Source: Collimonas sp. PA-H2 (GTDB lineage Bacteria; Pseudomonadota; Gammaproteobacteria; Burkholderiales; Burkholderiaceae_D). Taken from it: DNA of 64,000 bases. The translations under genes and the position numbers were made by a program. Shown here piece after piece: positions 26,112 to 34,346 of this stretch (its first letter is position 1; each line of letters begins with the position of its first letter). The stretch covers positions 2,232,001-2,296,000 of the forward strand of contig NZ_PDBX01000001.1 in the NCBI RefSeq assembly GCF_002564105.1, read 5' to 3'. Under the pieces are notes generated by a model. It had not been told where the DNA came from. It searched no databases and worked only from the letters and a program-made list of their open reading frames with translations.

Positions 26112-26421
26112 GGCGATTGTCTCTGTAAGGGTATTTATTTTGTCAACTTGCTATGTTTTCAAACAGGCGGCAGGCAAGCCGGCGCCATGCTGCGATGGCG
26201 GGATCGCAGCGCGTCTGGGAAGCGGAAATCCGGCATTGCAGCACTGCGCCCGGTTTGCCGGGGAGCATTGTTTTGAATGACTCTGTCAGCTTTCCAGGAA
26301 AGCCAAGTTGTTCGATTGTAGGCGGCATCGGCATGGATTAATTCTGGTAATAATGCCTGCTATCAAAATTTTGTTATTGGTGAGAAAATTTAACCGAATA
26401 AAATTTTTCGGAAGATAGTGC
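26112..26421. promoter_or_regulatory. putA / lrp divergent control region
   Basis: 310-bp gap between divergent putA and its likely regulator. The right end is AT-rich. An 18-bp imperfect palindrome, CCGAATAAAATTTTTCGG, lies at 26394-26411, just before the Lrp start, and is a candidate autoregulatory site. The SD-like GGAAG overlaps its right arm. No other gene was seen. Confidence 0.5.
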
Positions 26422-26880
26422 ATGCTTGACAAGATCAGTAAGAAAATCCTGGCCGAACTGCAAAACGATGGTCGCATCAGCAATGTCGACCTGTCGGCCC
26501 GCGTCAACTTGTCCCCCGCGGCCTGCCTGGAACGCGTGCGCAAACTGCAGGAAGCCGGCTATATCCTGCACTACACCGCCCAGCTCAATCCGCAGCTGCT
26601 GGACGTCGCTCTGCTGGTCTTCATCGAGGTTGTGCTGGACCGCACCACGCCGGAAGTGTTCGAAGCCTTCAGCCAGAGCGTGCAGATCATTCCCGAAGTG
26701 CTGGAGTGCCATATGGTGGCTGGCGGCTTCGATTACCTGGTCAAGGCGCGCGTCAAGGACATGAACGCCTACCGCGAATTCCTCGGCAAATCGCTGCTGC
26801 AGCTCAAGGGCGTGCGCGAGACGCACACCTATGCGGTGATGGAAGAGGTCAAGCACACCACCAAGCTGCCGATACGATGA
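26422..26880 (+). CDS. Lrp/AsnC family regulator, probable proline-responsive activator of putA
   Basis: 152-residue Lrp-type protein. The N-terminal HTH begins LDKISKKILAELQNDGRISNVDLSARVNLSPAACLERVRKLQ (about 2-43). The C-terminal RAM/AsnC ligand domain includes 'VPEVLECHMVAGGFDYLVKARVKDM'-type residues. It is divergent from putA. PutR/Lrp proteins in this position activate putA in response to proline in alpha- and betaproteobacteria, where PutA lacks its own DNA-binding domain, and that matches the putA seen here. Confidence 0.93.
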   Translation: MLDKISKKILAELQNDGRISNVDLSARVNLSPAACLERVRKLQEAGYILHYTAQLNPQLLDVALLVFIEVVLDRTTPEVFEAFSQSVQIIPEVLECHMVAGGFDYLVKARVKDMNAYREFLGKSLLQLKGVRETHTYAVMEEVKHTTKLPIR

Positions 26881-26908
26881 AAGATTGCCTGAATCCTGAC
26901 TATAAAAA

Positions 26909-27226
26909 ATGACCATGAACCGACTGATACTAGCGGCGGCGTGTTTCGCCGTCCTGCAAGGATGTACCGCCATGGATGAACCGGTTGTATCGCCACAAGC
27001 TGAAACACATGCGGCTGATTCCGCAGCGGGCTGCGCTGCCGACAAGCAGGAAGACAATGCGTTGGTCGGCAAGACCGAACAGCAAGCCACGGCCCTGCTG
27101 TCCGGCTGCGTATGGCGTATCGGCGAGCGAGACGGCGAGCAATTCGCCGGCACCATGGATTATCAAGAAGCGCGGCGTACATTGGGGATTGCCGCGGGCA
27201 AAGTGACTTGGGTGCGGCGCGGTTAA
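26909..27226 (+). CDS. Small lipoprotein, peptidase-inhibitor I78-like
   Basis: 105-residue predicted lipoprotein with signal peptide and lipobox AVLQGC (Cys at about residue 19). The C-terminal half has the pattern of the I78 (elastase inhibitor) family: LVGKTEQQA, a central Arg-containing turn, 'TMDYQEARRTLGIAAGKVTWV'. Two further cysteines (about residues 42 and 66) could form a disulfide. It starts 28 bp after the Lrp stop without a clear ribosome site; an ATG six bases downstream is equally possible. Inhibitor activity is inferred from the pattern only. Confidence 0.7.
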   Translation: MTMNRLILAAACFAVLQGCTAMDEPVVSPQAETHAADSAAGCAADKQEDNALVGKTEQQATALLSGCVWRIGERDGEQFAGTMDYQEARRTLGIAAGKVTWVRRG

Positions 27227-27534
27227 GAAATCAGATTGATGTGAAACAGCCGGGGCCATGAGCAACGCGCTCATGATCCCGGCTGATCAAGGCAAGCGCC
27301 AGGCGGATGTTGTTTACTGAGAATAAATAGGGTCAGAGTCGAATTTTCCCAAGTGGATATTCGACACTGACCCTTTTTTATTCCGAAAACCCATCTACAG
27401 CGAGCCGCATGCGCCTTTAACACGCATATCAAAAATATGGCCGCAAGTAATTGTCCAGTCATATACGAAGCCTATTCTTGACGTCGACTTTCTTCGTTCC
27501 AGTTTTTTCACTATCCCACTATAGGAAAATAACT
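27227..27534. repeat. Intergenic region with two palindromes
   Basis: A strong stem-loop lies at 27248-27284 (AGCCGGG-CATGAG / CTCATG-CCCGGCT). A 63-bp imperfect palindrome at 27321-27383 has arms GAATAAATAGGGTCAG and CTGACCCTTTTTTATTC, with an inner TCGAAT/ATTCGA. The second resembles a REP-type or mobile-element end and also ends in a T run that could terminate rightward transcription. Confidence 0.6.
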
Positions 27535-29256
27535 ATGCAAATCCCGAAAAAAATCGCCTTGACGCTGATGCTGCCTTTCCTCGCATGTGCAACGACGTTT
27601 ATCCATGCCGAAGAGACGGATGCTAAAAAACAGCCGGCCAAGCATATTCTGCTTATTTCAGTCGATGGCATGCACCAAGCTGATCTTGACTGGTTCGTTA
27701 CCGCGTATCCGCAATCCACCCTCGCGCGCATGGTGCGTGAAGGCGTTAACTACACCAACGCCAGAACCCCTTTTCCTTCGGATTCATTTCCCGGCATGGT
27801 CGGCCAGGTCACTGGCGGCAATCCAAAAACCACGGGTATTTATTACGATGACGCCTACAGTCGAGGGTTGCTGCCTGCGGGAACGGCCAGCTGTGCAGGA
27901 GCGAAACCGGGGGCGGAAGTTTACTATGCGGAAGTCAGTGCAAAAGACATGAACCGTTTGGACAGCGGCCAACAGATTCCCGGCTTGTATACCGACTTTA
28001 CAAAAATATCTCAGCTGACCGGCCATGCGCAAGATTTGCTGGATCCAAAGACATTGCCGGTAGATCCAAAAACATGTTTGCCCGTGTATCCGCATCAGTA
28101 TCTTCAAGTGAATACGATTTTTGAGGTAGCGAAGCAGCATCATTTGCGTACAGCGTGGTCGGACAAGCACGCAGCCTATGACATACTCAATGGCCCGTCC
28201 GGCAAGGGAATCGATGACTTGTTCGCACCTGAAATCAACAGTTCAGTCACCGATCCGTCGGCACCTGCAGGTCCCGGCGACGACTGGACCAAGGACAACG
28301 CCAATACCCAAAAATACGATGCCTTCAAAGTAAAGGCCGTCGTGAATTGGGCCAAGGGTTTCGATCACGCCGGCAATAACTCGCTGGGCATACCCGCTAT
28401 TTTCGGGATGAATTTCCAGGCGGTCTCCACCGCACAGAAACTCAACAAGTCAAACTATTACATCGACCCGAAAGACCCCAGCACTGTCATGACCAACGGC
28501 CTGGGCGGCTACACCTTGAATGGCGCGGTGCCAGGACCAGTATTGCAAAGCGCATTGACTTTTGTGGACGACCAGCTCAAGACCATGGTCGGCGCGCTTG
28601 ATCTCAGCAAAACGGTGGTGGTTCTCTCCGCTAAGCATGGCCAATCACCACAAAACCGTACGGCGCTGACGATAATCAATGATGGCAACATGATTGACGC
28701 ATTGAACTGCGCTTGGGAAAACAATAGTGCAAGCTGCAAAGATCCCGCCCAAACCCATTTGGTGGCCCATGCAATTGACGACGACGGCATTCTGATGTGG
28801 CTCACCGACCGCTCGACTAAAGCAACTCGCTTTGCGAAGAAATTCCTGCTTGCTTATGCGGGGACCGGCATCGGCTCGGATGCTTTGGGCAACAGCATCT
28901 CCAAACCCTTTGTCCAAGCCGGCGTCACAAAAATCTATGCGGGTGAAGAGGCTGAAGATTTATTCGGCACCAAGCGTGGCGATGAACGCGTTCCCGATGT
29001 GGTCGGCATCGCCCAGCAAGGAGTCGTCTGGGCCGGCGGCAAGCTGTCCAAGATCGCCGAACACGGTGGCAACGCGCATCAGGATAGACATGTGCCTATC
29101 GTAGTATGGGGTGCTGGCATCGCACACCAATCGAATGACGATCATGTCGAGACTACACAGATTGCTCCGACAATCCTCTCATTGCTGGCACTCGATCCGA
29201 GGGAATTGCGGGCCGTACAGATTGAGCGTACCAAGGCTTTGCCGGATTTGCATTGA
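27535..29256 (+). CDS. Secreted alkaline phosphatase-superfamily phosphodiesterase/nucleotide pyrophosphatase
   Basis: 573-residue exported enzyme of the type I phosphodiesterase/nucleotide pyrophosphatase group. A signal peptide (MQIPKKIALTLMLPFLACA..., cleavage near AFIHA at about residue 24) is followed by the metal-binding start ILLISVDGMHQADLDWF. The probable catalytic Thr is in 'NARTPFPSDSFPG'. Later metal ligands are in 'VVLSAKHGQSPQ' and 'IAEHGGNAHQDRHVPIVVWG'. The ATG at 27535 has AGGAAA 9 bp upstream; an in-frame ATG 84 bp earlier would bury the signal peptide. It is a single gene, convergent with the LacI gene. The substrate is unknown. Confidence 0.87.
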   Translation: MQIPKKIALTLMLPFLACATTFIHAEETDAKKQPAKHILLISVDGMHQADLDWFVTAYPQSTLARMVREGVNYTNARTPFPSDSFPGMVGQVTGGNPKTTGIYYDDAYSRGLLPAGTASCAGAKPGAEVYYAEVSAKDMNRLDSGQQIPGLYTDFTKISQLTGHAQDLLDPKTLPVDPKTCLPVYPHQYLQVNTIFEVAKQHHLRTAWSDKHAAYDILNGPSGKGIDDLFAPEINSSVTDPSAPAGPGDDWTKDNANTQKYDAFKVKAVVNWAKGFDHAGNNSLGIPAIFGMNFQAVSTAQKLNKSNYYIDPKDPSTVMTNGLGGYTLNGAVPGPVLQSALTFVDDQLKTMVGALDLSKTVVVLSAKHGQSPQNRTALTIINDGNMIDALNCAWENNSASCKDPAQTHLVAHAIDDDGILMWLTDRSTKATRFAKKFLLAYAGTGIGSDALGNSISKPFVQAGVTKIYAGEEAEDLFGTKRGDERVPDVVGIAQQGVVWAGGKLSKIAEHGGNAHQDRHVPIVVWGAGIAHQSNDDHVETTQIAPTILSLLALDPRELRAVQIERTKALPDLH

Positions 29257-29274
29257 TCGGTAATGCCCTCGGTT

Positions 29275-30309
29275 TCAGGTACTGGCGCGTATCGCCAGCC
29301 TGAAACCAAGATCGACGCTGGTCTTTTCCACCGCTTCACGCCGCAGTATCTTGATCAGCAGCTGCGCCGCGGTAAAGCCGATGTCGTAGCGCGGCGTGAC
29401 GATGGTGGTGATGCCGGGATTGGCGTAGGCCGACCATGGCAGATCGTTGAAACCGGCGATCGCCATCTGGCCGGGCACCGAGAGGCCGCGGCGCTGGCAT
29501 TCGAACAGCACGCCCAGCGCCAGGTCGTCATTGCAGCAGAATACGGCATCGCACTGCGGCGTCTGCTGCAGGATCTGGCCGAGCATCCTGGTGCCGAGTT
29601 CCACCGTCGACGGCGCCGGCGTCAGTACTTCGATGTCGGTCGCCAGGCCGGCTTCGGCCAGCGCGCGGCGATAGCCGTGGCGCCGTTTCATCATGCGCGG
29701 ATCGAGCTGGGCGCCGAGGAAGCCGGGATGGCGGTAGCCGCGTTCGATCAGGTGGCGAGCGATGCTGTAGCCCGCTTCTTCATGCGAAAAGCCGACTGCG
29801 ATCTCGCCGCCTTGCGGGTTGATGTCGAACATCCGCACCGCCGGCACATTGTGCGCCGCCAGCTGTTCGCACAGCGCATCCTGCTGCTCTATGCCGCTTA
29901 ACAAAAAGCCGTCCGGCGCATGCGCCAGGTAAGTACTGATCAGCTGGCTTTCCTTGTCCGAGGAATAACCGCTTTCGCCGATCAGGAATTTATAGCCGTG
30001 CTGGTTCAGGCTATCGCGGATCCCGGTCAAGGTCTCTACGAATACCGAGTTGCTGAGCGACGGCACGATGACGCCGATCACCTGCGATTTGGCCGAGGCC
30101 AGCGTGCTGGCCGCCTGGTTCGGTACGTAGCCGAGCTGCTTGATCGCTGCGGTAATCCGTTCGCGCGCTTCCAGCTGCACCAGGGCTGGCGTTTTCAGCG
30201 CCCGTGATACCGTCATCGGACTGACGCGCGCCAGCCGCGCGACGTCTACGATAGTGACTCTGCCGCTGGCGCGGCTATGGCGTTGTTGCTTGATTTCCGG
30301 GCTGTTCAT
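29275..30309 (-). CDS. gntR: LacI family regulator, GntR-type gluconate repressor
   Basis: 344-residue LacI-family repressor. The HTH TIVDVARLARVSPMTVSRALKT lies at about residues 19-40 after a basic N-terminus. The periplasmic-binding-like core shows 'VIGVIVPSLSNSVFVETLTGI' and 'GFNDLPWSAYANPGITTI'. The latter and the divergent gluconokinase gene point to the gluconate regulator GntR. A perfect ATGTTA-GCGC-TAACAT operator lies in the shared promoter region at 30557-30572. Repression relieved by gluconate is inferred from the family. Confidence 0.88.
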   Translation of the reverse strand: MNSPEIKQQRHSRASGRVTIVDVARLARVSPMTVSRALKTPALVQLEARERITAAIKQLGYVPNQAASTLASAKSQVIGVIVPSLSNSVFVETLTGIRDSLNQHGYKFLIGESGYSSDKESQLISTYLAHAPDGFLLSGIEQQDALCEQLAAHNVPAVRMFDINPQGGEIAVGFSHEEAGYSIARHLIERGYRHPGFLGAQLDPRMMKRRHGYRRALAEAGLATDIEVLTPAPSTVELGTRMLGQILQQTPQCDAVFCCNDDLALGVLFECQRRGLSVPGQMAIAGFNDLPWSAYANPGITTIVTPRYDIGFTAAQLLIKILRREAVEKTSVDLGFRLAIRAST

Positions 30310-30705
30310 GGATGATGGGAAGGTTAAGGTCTCTGTGCACCTGGCTTATGCCAGTGGTTTTTGTTTATTGTCTGCGGCCTGCCTGCTTGATCTGCACCGG
30401 GCGAGGGATCGTGTCTGCGGATTCTGTCCGCGAATCTTGTCCATTTAGCCAGCACATCCAATGTTACACGCAAGCCGTGTCGCATTGTTATGGTTTCCTT
30501 GGAGTAAGGATACTACCTAGGCAGGCGCGCCTCTCCCGGATTTACGTAGAGATACAATGTTAGCGCTAACATATGTTGTATCATCGCGCTATTCGGCAAG
30601 TACTGCACAAGTACTACAATTGGACGACCGAGGCTGGCGTTGGGCCGGCTCCGTCAATGCAGTCCGCTAGCCATTATTCATCGATCAAGAATCAAGAGGA
30701 CGTTC
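30310..30705. promoter_or_regulatory. Divergent control region gntR / gluconokinase
   Basis: 396-bp gap without a gene. It holds the GntR-type operator at 30557-30572. The rest shows no other structure that I can support. Confidence 0.6.
30557..30572. promoter_or_regulatory. GntR-type operator
   Basis: ATGTTAGCGCTAACAT is a perfect 16-bp palindrome. It fits the LacI-family gluconate operator form ATGTTA-N4-TAACAT and lies about 134 bp upstream of the gluconokinase start, between it and the divergent LacI-family gene. Confidence 0.85.
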
Positions 30706-32262
30706 ATGCAGCAGCCAGAATACATGCTCGGCGTAGATATCGGCACCACCAGTACCAAGGCGGTGCTGTTCACCACCCAGGGGCAGATCGTGGCGCAGCA
30801 CGCGGTGGAATATCCACTACTGTGCACTACGCCGGGCATGGCTGAGCAGGATCCCTTGCAGATCTATGAAGCGGTGCTGAGCGCGATCCGCAACGCTGTC
30901 GGCGCCAGCCGCGTCGATCCCGGCCAGATCGCGCTGGTCTCCTTCAGCGCCGCCATGCACAGCGTGATTGCAGTGGACCAGGACGGCAAGCTGCTCAGCA
31001 ACAGCATCACCTGGGCCGATAACCGCGCCGGCGCCTGGGCCAACCGCATCCGCGATGAGCTGGACGGCCACGCGATCTATCTGCGCACCGGCACGCCTAT
31101 CCATCCGATGTCGCCGCTGTGCAAGATCATGTGGCTGCGGCACGAGCAGCCGGAATTGTTTGCGCGCACTGCGCGTTTCGTCGGCATGAAGGAATACGTG
31201 CTGTACCGTCTGTTTGGCGCATGGCTGGTCGACCATTCGATCGCCTCCGCCACCGGCATGTTCAACCTGCAGCAGCTGGACTGGGACCAAGGCGCGCTGA
31301 GCATGCTTGGCATCAGCCCGGCGCAACTGTCGACCCTGGTGCCGACTACCCACCACCTGAGCGGCCTGGCGCCCGCCGTGGCGCAGCAGCTGGGGCTGGC
31401 GCCGGCGACGCCGTTCGTGATCGGCGCCAACGATGGCGTCTTGTCAAATCTTGGCGTCAACGCCATCGGCCCCGGCCAAGTGGCGGTCACCATCGGCACC
31501 TCGGGCGCGATGCGGACCGTGATCGACCAGCCGAAGACGGATCCGGCCGGCCGCACCTTTTGCTACGCGCTGACGGCAAAGCACTGGGTGGTGGGCGGCC
31601 CCACCAATAACGGCGGCAGTATTTTCCGCTGGGTGCGCGATGAGCTGGCCACTGCCGAGTCGGCCGCCGCCACGCAGGCCGGAACCGATGCCTACGAGGC
31701 GCTCACCAAGATCGCCGAGGCGGTGCCGGCCGGCGCCGAAGGCTTGCTGTTCCATCCCTACCTGGCGGGCGAGCGGGCGCCGCTGTGGAATGCCGATGCG
31801 CGCGGCTCCTACATCGGGCTGGCGATGCACCATGGAAAAGAGCACATGATACGGGCGGCGCTGGAAGGCGTGATTTTCAGTCTGTACAGTATCCTGCCGG
31901 CAGTGGAAGACCTGATCGGACCGACCACCCACATGATGGCGACCGGCGGCTTTGCCCGTTCGGCCTTGTGGCGGCAAATGATGGCGGATATTTTCGAGCG
32001 TGAAGTGGTGGTGCCGGAAAGCGTCGAATCGTCTTGCCTCGGCGCGGCGGTGCTGGGTCTGTATGCGCTCGGGAAAATCGATACGCTGGACGCAATCGGC
32101 GGCATGGTGGGCGCTACCCATCGGCATTTGCCCAAGCCGGAGAACGTGGCGTTATACCGCCGCCTGTGGCCGATCTATGCCGCCATCCCGAAACTGCTGG
32201 AGCAGCAGTACCGGCAGCTGTCGCAATTCCAGCGCGAGACGGCAATAAGCGACCCCGGCTAG
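30706..32262 (+). CDS. FGGY family gluconokinase
   Basis: Phosphorylates gluconate to 6-phosphogluconate for the pentose phosphate or Entner-Doudoroff pathway. It has 518 residues. The N-terminal ATPase fold begins YMLGVDIGTTSTKAVLF, and the substrate segment 'NSITWADNRAGAWANRI' and MSPLCKIMWL follow. VTIGTSGAMRTV and 'MATGGFARSALWRQMMADIF' are the phosphate 2 and adenosine motifs. The start at 30706 has AGAGGA 7 bp upstream; an in-frame start 66 bp earlier lacks this. FGGY gluconokinases are larger and unrelated to E. coli GntK/IdnK. No permease is adjacent. Confidence 0.9.
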   Translation: MQQPEYMLGVDIGTTSTKAVLFTTQGQIVAQHAVEYPLLCTTPGMAEQDPLQIYEAVLSAIRNAVGASRVDPGQIALVSFSAAMHSVIAVDQDGKLLSNSITWADNRAGAWANRIRDELDGHAIYLRTGTPIHPMSPLCKIMWLRHEQPELFARTARFVGMKEYVLYRLFGAWLVDHSIASATGMFNLQQLDWDQGALSMLGISPAQLSTLVPTTHHLSGLAPAVAQQLGLAPATPFVIGANDGVLSNLGVNAIGPGQVAVTIGTSGAMRTVIDQPKTDPAGRTFCYALTAKHWVVGGPTNNGGSIFRWVRDELATAESAAATQAGTDAYEALTKIAEAVPAGAEGLLFHPYLAGERAPLWNADARGSYIGLAMHHGKEHMIRAALEGVIFSLYSILPAVEDLIGPTTHMMATGGFARSALWRQMMADIFEREVVVPESVESSCLGAAVLGLYALGKIDTLDAIGGMVGATHRHLPKPENVALYRRLWPIYAAIPKLLEQQYRQLSQFQRETAISDPG

Positions 32263-32277
32263 GCGACCCCAGCTACA

Positions 32278-32388
32278 CCCCCGGTCATTCCCGCGAACGC
32301 GGGAATCTAAATTGCTGAATATGATAGTGAAAATGGATTCCCGCGTTCGCGGGAATGACCGGGTCGCGAATGACCGGGTCGCGAATGA
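32278..32388. repeat. REPIN-like inverted repeat plus 15-bp direct repeats
   Basis: Two perfect 28-bp arms (beginning CCCGGTCATTCCCGCGAACG and its complement) surround a 27-bp AT-rich centre at 32279-32363. Each arm is itself a hairpin (ATTCCCGCG/CGCGGGAAT). Two direct 15-bp units, TGACCGGGTCGCGAA, follow at 32356-32385. A second copy with a different centre lies at 49721-49804. Confidence 0.85.
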
Positions 32389-32409
32389 CGGCATCTATTG
32401 TCTTATTTC

Positions 32410-33375
32410 TTAATCTTCATCTTCCGGATCGATCAGGCTGAATTTCTCATGCGCGGTTTCGCTCAGGTGGCCGCGCAGCCATTTATGCGCCGGGTTGCGT
32501 GCATCGCGTTCGTGCCACAGCATGTCGACGTGTACTGCGGGCGTCGGGAACGGCAGCTCGCGCGCCACCAGCACGTCGGTCATGCCGGTCGCGCCGATCA
32601 GGTGACGCGGCAGCACGGTCAGCAGATCGGAGCTGGCGACCACCCGGCCGGCGGTGAAGAACTGGTTCACGGTCAGCAGGATGCGCCGTTCACGCCCCAT
32701 TGCCGCCAGGGTTTCATCGATCAAGCCATGCGCGCGGCCGGAAAAACTCACTAGCAAGTGATGCGAGGCGCAGTAGTTATCCAGCGTCAGCACCTGGCTC
32801 GCCAGCGGATGGTTCTTGTGCATCACGCACACGTATTCGCCGGTGTACAGGCGCTCGTGGTGTATCGGCGAAGCGCTGGTGGTCTGGCCGCCGGCCAGCT
32901 GCGCCGCCACCCCGGGGAAAAAGCCGACCGCCAGATCGACGTCGCCGCGCAGCAGCATCTGGCGCGGATCGCGGGTAGTCAGCGGCACCATGCGGATGTT
33001 CATTTGCGGTGCATTGCGCTCGATGGTGCGCACCAGCGCGGGCAGCCACAGCGCGGCGGTGGCGTCCGCCATCGCCATCTGGAAGGTGGTGTGGGCGCGC
33101 GAAACGTCGAAGGTTTCGGGTGTGATCGCGGTTTCCAGGTCGGTCAGGGCGCGCCGCACCACTGGCCACAGTTCCTCCGCATGCTGGGTCGGCTTGACGC
33201 CGTGCGCGGTGCGGATCAGCAGTTCATCGTTGAGCGTGTCGCGCAGCCGCTTCAGGGCATTCGATACCGCCGGCTGCGTCATCGCCAGGCGGCTGGCGGC
33301 GCGCGTCAGGTTTTGCTCGGTCATGACAGCATCGAAGACGCGCAGCAGGTTCAAGTCAAGCGTTAAAAAGCTCAT
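32410..33375 (-). CDS. LysR family transcriptional regulator
   Basis: 321-residue LysR-type regulator of the NodD/SyrM-like branch, judging from its N-terminus: LNLLRVFDAVMTEQNLTRAASRLAMTQPAVSNALKRLRDTL. The effector domain contains MRIVPLTTRDPRQMLLRGDVDLAVGFFP-type residues. The C-terminus is acidic (DPEDED). It stands alone, convergent with gluconokinase. No target gene is adjacent on the divergent side except the small unknown locus 400 bp away. Confidence 0.9.
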   Translation of the reverse strand: MSFLTLDLNLLRVFDAVMTEQNLTRAASRLAMTQPAVSNALKRLRDTLNDELLIRTAHGVKPTQHAEELWPVVRRALTDLETAITPETFDVSRAHTTFQMAMADATAALWLPALVRTIERNAPQMNIRMVPLTTRDPRQMLLRGDVDLAVGFFPGVAAQLAGGQTTSASPIHHERLYTGEYVCVMHKNHPLASQVLTLDNYCASHHLLVSFSGRAHGLIDETLAAMGRERRILLTVNQFFTAGRVVASSDLLTVLPRHLIGATGMTDVLVARELPFPTPAVHVDMLWHERDARNPAHKWLRGHLSETAHEKFSLIDPEDED

Positions 33376-33777
33376 GTCTGGATATAAGATTAATTATTTT
33401 TGGTTAATTTTTGGCCGGCAGGGCCGCGGAAATTATTTGGTCCGCAAGAAATATTCACAGATTCTATAACTGTTATATGAAAGCGCAATGACAGAATTCA
33501 AGATGCACCAGAATATTGCATCGCCGCATAAGTCGCATATCAGGCTGGATTATGTCTGATATATAAAATCGTTGCCATGAGGAAATCTGAGAAAATCGAA
33601 TTTCCCTTCACAGCCTTTATATTACACACATTGGGTGGCCAACATAGGCGCATGGGTTTTCTCTGGAAACCGGACATTATTCGTCGAACACATAACTGAT
33701 ATCCAAAATCAGAATTGGCGGGCAGCTCCCGCAATCAATATACTGCAATGCAACAACATCATTGAAAAGTAGTCGGT
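33376..33777. other. Gap of 402 bp without a recognised gene
   Basis: AT-rich compared with neighbouring genes. It presumably carries the promoters of the LysR gene (leftward) and the small-protein locus (rightward). I see no repeat, RNA gene or convincing ORF. Confidence 0.4.
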
Positions 33778-34095
33778 ATGTCTTTATTCGCTTTTGCTCT
33801 GCCAGCTGAAATGGCCCTGTTCGATGCTTCGGCGCTGCTTGCAGCCGTTGCAGCCGCGCTCCGGCCGATGCTGGGATTGGGCGCACTGGCGACCTTGATG
33901 GTGGTTTTCAAACCGCTTTGGATGGGGATTTTGCGTGCCGCCTTGATATTGATCAAGCCGCGCAAATCGCTGGAACAGCGGATAGCCCGCAGTAAGTTCA
34001 AAGGGCAGCAATTGATGCGCCGCCTGGCTAACGACCAGGCCGTCAGCCAACCTGTCCTGGCCGCCGAACTGCGCATGCTGGCTGGCCGCGATTAA
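33778..34095 (+). CDS. Small unknown membrane protein
   Basis: 105 residues, not recognised. The N-terminal half is hydrophobic with about two membrane segments (about residues 3-25 and 30-55: LGLGALATLMVVFKPLWMGI). The C-terminal half is basic and likely cytoplasmic (KPRKSLEQRIARSKFKGQQLMRRLAND). The start at 33778 is an ATG after TAGTCGGT, a weak ribosome site. It is followed after 16 bp by a 37-codon gene with a strong ribosome site, and a terminator lies behind both, so the two form a small transcription unit. Confidence 0.7.
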   Translation: MSLFAFALPAEMALFDASALLAAVAAALRPMLGLGALATLMVVFKPLWMGILRAALILIKPRKSLEQRIARSKFKGQQLMRRLANDQAVSQPVLAAELRMLAGRD

Positions 34096-34111
34096 CCATA
34101 AGGAGTTTTCC

Positions 34112-34225
34112 ATGCACCAATACATCTACCACGACGAAGACGGCTTCCCGACTTTTGCAGTCATGCAATGGCTGCGCGCACAGGCAAGCCGCGTGCTGGC
34201 CTGGATGGGCCTCAACGGTCTGTAA
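34112..34225 (+). CDS. 37-residue unknown protein
   Basis: Short ORF with AAGGAG placed 6 bp before the ATG. The protein starts MHQYIYHDEDGFPTFAVM and ends ASRVLAWMGLNGL. The first half is acidic/aromatic and the second half amphipathic and hydrophobic, like a small membrane-associated peptide. It lies 16 bp behind the 105-residue gene, with the terminator at 34288-34322 behind it. It is too short for most gene finders. I recognise no family. Confidence 0.6.
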   Translation: MHQYIYHDEDGFPTFAVMQWLRAQASRVLAWMGLNGL

Positions 34226-34287
34226 TAAGCAATATTCTGCTGCGCCGTTTTTCTGACGTCTCCTCTTTCCTGCGATGGAAGGATTCA

Positions 34288-34322
34288 CCCTGCTGCCTAC
34301 CTGACAGCAGGGATTTTTTTTG
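34288..34322 (+). terminator. Terminator of the small-protein locus
   Basis: CCCTGCTG-cctacctga-CAGCAGGG followed by A and eight T residues. Confidence 0.9.
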
Positions 34323-34346
34323 ATTCCGATTGAATCAGGATGCAGT

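Noticed and set aside
32278..32388. Repeats at 32.3 kb as a CRISPR array
   Set aside because: Only two inverted arms and two directly abutting 15-bp units, with no spacers of equal length and no cas genes.
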